DNA of 64,000 bases from JBBIPA01 sp963775935 (lineage in GTDB: Bacteria; Chloroflexota; Dehalococcoidia; GIF9; UBA5629), in contig CAVZKR010000002.1 in NCBI GenBank assembly GCA_963775935.1, positions 682,001 through 746,000 on the forward strand, written 5' to 3'. Shown in pieces: positions 61,256 through 64,000 of this stretch (its first letter is position 1; each line of letters begins with the position of its first letter). A program made the translations under genes and the position numbers. A model generated the notes under the pieces. That model was given only the letters and a program-made list of their open reading frames with translations, searched no databases and was not told the DNA's origin.

Positions 61256-62464
61256 TTAGCTTCTGGCGCCCTTTACAATTCTCTGTCTTAGTTCGGCGGT
61301 GAGTTTGGATGTATCTATCGATGTGGGGCAGACATTAGTACAACACCCACATCTCAGACAGGTAAAACTAATAGGGGCAGCTTCTTTAAGACTACCGCCA
61401 ATAAAAGCAGATAATATAGAACCTACACCGCCAAAATATGCCTCGCCACCGTAATGACCAGCGGTAAGCTGAAAGATCGGACATTCAAAAAGACAGGTGC
61501 CGCATTTTATGCAATACAGTGCTTCCTTTAGAATGGGGTCCTTAGCCAAATTGCTTCGGCCATTGTCCAAAAGGATGACGTGAAGCTCGAGTGGGCCACT
61601 TGACCCTTGAATCATGACATTCTCAATATCTGCGGTCCCGCTTGGACCACTGATTATGCTTACGTATAAAGGGGCCACAAAACCAGCGTATCGCCAGATT
61701 ACCTGCGCCACGGTAAAAGCATTGTCCATAGTCGGAACAATTTTCTCAATCCCAATAAGCGCAATATGCACAGGAGGCACATTGGTCGACATGCGGATGT
61801 TGCCCTCATGCTCAAGCAAGAAAATGGACCCGGTATCTGCCGCCAGAACATTAGCGCCACTGATACCAAAATCCGCCTTAAAATATTTGCTCCTTAGGAA
61901 TTCCCTGATTGTTCTCACCTGAACTGGAATTTCAATAGGGATATCTTTGTGTAATAAATCCGTTAATAATTTGGCTACTTCCTCTCGGGTTACATGCAAG
62001 GAAGGATAAACATAGTGCATTGGTTTTTCTTCGCGGAGCTGCTGAATGAACTGGGCGACGTCCGTCTCCCAAAACTCATTTCCCAGTGATTCGAGGTAAT
62101 GTCTGAGGCCTACTTCTTCGCTGACCAGAGTCTTACCTGATACAATTGTTTTTCCGGAACCTACTATCCCACTTATTATCTTTAGAGCATCATCTGCTGT
62201 ATTTGCCAGATATACCTTTGCCCGATTTGCCTCGAGAGATGCCTTCGCTCTGGCAACAAGTTCGTCCATATGAGTTATTGCGTCTTCCTTGATACGCCTT
62301 ACTTGCTGGCCTAACTCGACAGTGTCAGGAAAACGCTGCATGACTAAAGCTCTTCTTTCCTTATTAGCATTGATTGATCTGAAGAGACCTTTGGCAATAT
62401 CAGGGTTATGGGCGGCATCTAAAAGGCATTTATAATACTGCTCGAATATCTGTTTAGCCTCCAT
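61256..62464 (-). CDS. LUD-domain iron-sulfur protein (LutB-like)
   Basis: 402 residues. The LUD domain spans residues about 60-290 (VYLANTADDALKIISGIVG, GISGANVLAADTGSIFLLEHEGN, VALIGIEKIVP), followed by two 4Fe-4S clusters (CIKCGTCLFECPIF and CLRCGCCTNVCPTSID). LutB-type proteins work with LutA and LutC in lactate oxidation. Here LutC is absent. Overlaps the upstream CCG-domain gene by 11 bases, so they are coupled. Confidence 0.9.
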   Translation of the reverse strand: MEAKQIFEQYYKCLLDAAHNPDIAKGLFRSINANKERRALVMQRFPDTVELGQQVRRIKEDAITHMDELVARAKASLEANRAKVYLANTADDALKIISGIVGSGKTIVSGKTLVSEEVGLRHYLESLGNEFWETDVAQFIQQLREEKPMHYVYPSLHVTREEVAKLLTDLLHKDIPIEIPVQVRTIREFLRSKYFKADFGISGANVLAADTGSIFLLEHEGNIRMSTNVPPVHIALIGIEKIVPTMDNAFTVAQVIWRYAGFVAPLYVSIISGPSGTADIENVMIQGSSGPLELHVILLDNGRSNLAKDPILKEALYCIKCGTCLFECPIFQLTAGHYGGEAYFGGVGSILSAFIGGSLKEAAPISFTCLRCGCCTNVCPTSIDTSKLTAELRQRIVKGARS

Positions 62465-63467
62465 TATTTTTTACTCCTAATGCTTGGTATAAAATCTCGA
62501 TAAAATCCAATACTACCAGGTTCTTTTTGGTCAGCTTTACTCCCCTGGTCAAGTTTGCGTAGCAGAACGGACAGAGCGTCGCAATCGCTTCAGCACCGGT
62601 AGCCGAAAAATCCTGTATACGCCTGGAAGCCACTAGCTCAGAGAGCTCCGTGTAGACTATCTCACAGGGCGCTCCGCAGCACATGGTCAACTCCCTATTT
62701 GAAGTAGCCTCTCTGAGTTCCATATTCTTAATTGAACGGAGAATTTCCCTTGGCTCCTCGGTCACTTTAAGCGACCTAGCCAGATGACAGGGATCCTGGA
62801 GAGTTAGGGTCAGTTTTTCAGGGAGAGAGAGTTCCAATCCGGACTTTCTCAAAGCTTCAGCGACGACACAGACGTATGGAATTACCTCGAAATCAAAGTT
62901 ACGAACAAACTGAGGGTAAATCTTCTGGAATATCTCAGCCGAATGGGGACTGAGAGCGATTATCCTGGAAATGCCCACCTCTCTGAATTGATTCACCACC
63001 TTCTCCGTCTGTTTGGTAAAATCTTCGAAAAGTCCATATTCGTAAAGCAATGCCCCGCTGTATAGTTCATCGTTCAGGTAAGCAAAATCCACACCTAGGC
63101 GCTTGAGGACTAAGGCGGCCATTTGCAGGATGCGGTCATAAATTTTGTTGTCTGCTCCACCGAAGCGGGCATAAACCTTAGTTACGTCTATTCCAATACT
63201 GTGTGTAGCCGATTGAATTCTTTTGAGAGTGGAAATGGCAGCATCATCAAATTTGACTTTCTTAACAACGTCCAATAGGGGGCCAATGCGTGATGTCATC
63301 TGGTATTCGCAGCCTGTATATAGGATAGTTTTCCCTTTTTCGGGAATTTGAAGTCCACGAGCCCATTCAGAGCAGTCCTTATCTGTTAAGCCAAGCGGGT
63401 TGCCCCACTTGGCAATATTTTCGCTGATGATTTGTAGGGCAGGTGGTATATAAAGCTTATCAGTCAC
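62454..63467 (-). CDS. CCG-domain protein (LutA / heterodisulfide reductase B-like)
   Basis: 337 residues. Two cysteine-rich CCG regions: TILYTGCEYQMTSRIGPLLD and LTLTLQDPCHLARSLKVTEEPRE, with MCCGAPCEIVYTELSE and TLCPFCYANLTR later. The domain coordinates iron-sulfur clusters in HdrB- and LutA-type proteins. It precedes the LUD gene on the same strand. Confidence 0.9.
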   Translation of the reverse strand: MTDKLYIPPALQIISENIAKWGNPLGLTDKDCSEWARGLQIPEKGKTILYTGCEYQMTSRIGPLLDVVKKVKFDDAAISTLKRIQSATHSIGIDVTKVYARFGGADNKIYDRILQMAALVLKRLGVDFAYLNDELYSGALLYEYGLFEDFTKQTEKVVNQFREVGISRIIALSPHSAEIFQKIYPQFVRNFDFEVIPYVCVVAEALRKSGLELSLPEKLTLTLQDPCHLARSLKVTEEPREILRSIKNMELREATSNRELTMCCGAPCEIVYTELSELVASRRIQDFSATGAEAIATLCPFCYANLTRGVKLTKKNLVVLDFIEILYQALGVKNNGG

Positions 63468-63582
63468 AGTACTTCACCTTTCTAGTAGGAATGGACCCTT
63501 TTCCAGGTTTAATGCTTTGGCGATACCTTACTCTTTTTAATCCACAGGACCTGTTCCCAATATTTATATAACTTCTAAAGTT

Positions 63583-63790
63583 AGACTTGCCACCACAATA
63601 GCCTCTGGAGCAAGTGGCTAGTAGTTGAGTGTACTATGTGGTCGCAAGATTATATTCCTTTATCAAGCCTTCTATCAATATTCTGGATTCAGCCAATGTA
63701 GTAAATATCACACGGTTCAGAAGTTCATCCCTCAATTTACCATTAAATGGTTTCATGTAATCGTTCTCACTTAGTCTTCCCCTTTCAACA
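63583..63790 (-). pseudogene. IS3-family transposase OrfB remnant
   Basis: On the minus strand the frame reads KPFNGKLRDELLN, then FTTLAESRILIEG, matching the end of IS3 OrfB (xSFNGKLRDELLNREIF). A frameshift follows, then RPHSTLNY-stop-PLAPEAIV, the usual RPHSSLGYRPPAPEA end. The rest of the element is gone. Confidence 0.7.
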
Positions 63791-63897
63791 TAAAAGTAGC
63801 ATTTGTATTAATGCTACCAGTGCATGAAATCAAGTTGCTTGTATTTTCTCATTAATCTTGTTATACTTGTGCTAGTCTAACCAATACAAAGGCAAAG

Positions 63898-64000
63898 ATG
63901 ATAGAGATTCGACTTAACGATAACTCGCAAATTCCACTATACCAACAGATTGTGGAGCAAATACGGCAATTTATTGCCACCAATCAACTGCAGCTAGGTG
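63898..64000 (+). CDS. GntR-family transcriptional regulator (truncated by window edge)
   Basis: The visible 34 residues, MIEIRLNDNSQIPLYQQIVE and QIRQFIATNQLQLG, are a typical N-terminus of short YtrA-type GntR regulators. The helix-turn-helix and the rest lie beyond the window. Confidence 0.8.
   Translation, partial: MIEIRLNDNSQIPLYQQIVEQIRQFIATNQLQLG

Noticed and set aside
1..64000. CRISPR arrays or cas genes
   Set aside because: No regularly spaced direct repeats and no Cas-like proteins were seen anywhere in the window.

Overview
This window reads as chromosome from a strictly anaerobic bacterium, most likely a Chloroflexota of the Dehalococcoidia type (an inference from gene content; there is no rRNA or marker phylogeny here). 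Carbon metabolism centres on the Wood-Ljungdahl methyl branch: fhs and folD at 2-4.7 kb, metV and metF at 58.5-60 kb. Around these lie a methylmalonyl-CoA mutase/epimerase set, a thiolase, a LUD-domain/CCG-domain pair resembling lactate utilisation proteins, and ordinary housekeeping genes (queA, surE, argC, pyrD, plsX, comF, hpf, ogt, thpR).

Layout. 0-9 kb: core genes (queA, folD-fhs, surE, thiolase, phosphatase, argC) ending in tRNA-Glu(UUC). 8.94-13.77 kb: a small decayed genomic island bounded by a 28-bp direct repeat of the tRNA-Glu 3' end. It carries an EVE-domain/nuclease gene, a lipoprotein, two small membrane proteins, an insertion sequence, and three separate remnants of tyrosine integrase C-termini, all on the minus strand. 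13.8-20.6 kb: core again, starting with an msrA gene whose catalytic cysteine codon is an in-frame UGA followed by a SECIS-like hairpin, then rimI-like, pyrD and the methylmalonyl-CoA genes. tRNA-Ala(CGC) follows at 20.85 kb. 21-32.7 kb: a sparse accessory region of lipoproteins, short ORFs, a DUF5131/TcmP pair, a frameshifted IS110 element and long non-coding stretches. 33-46 kb: TatD hydrolase, serpin, two-component system, Cys-rich secreted protein and the comF-hpf-macro-ogt group. 46.4-51.9 kb: a dense signalling block with two GAF histidine kinases, one NarL-type regulator, three receiver-only proteins and a cNMP-binding protein. 52.1-60 kb: an operon encoding NuoG-, NuoE- and NuoF-GltD-like proteins followed by metV and metF. 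60.2 kb to the end: plsX, the LUD/CCG pair, an IS3 remnant and the start of a GntR regulator.

How the parts fit. The folate C1 enzymes and the 52-60 kb operon together suggest that methylene-THF reduction is electrically coupled to pyridine nucleotides, and possibly ferredoxin, through an iron-sulfur flavoprotein complex. The NuoG-like subunit has a tyrosine where formate dehydrogenases carry Cys or Sec, so it is unlikely to be a formate dehydrogenase. A 45-bp element repeated upstream of the signalling block and upstream of this operon may place both under shared control.

The most notable observations are the putative selenocysteine-containing lipoprotein MsrA, the tRNA-Glu island with its repeated integrase tails, and the MetVF-linked Nuo/Nfn-like complex. 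All calls come from reading the sequence. No database search, alignment or folding program was run.
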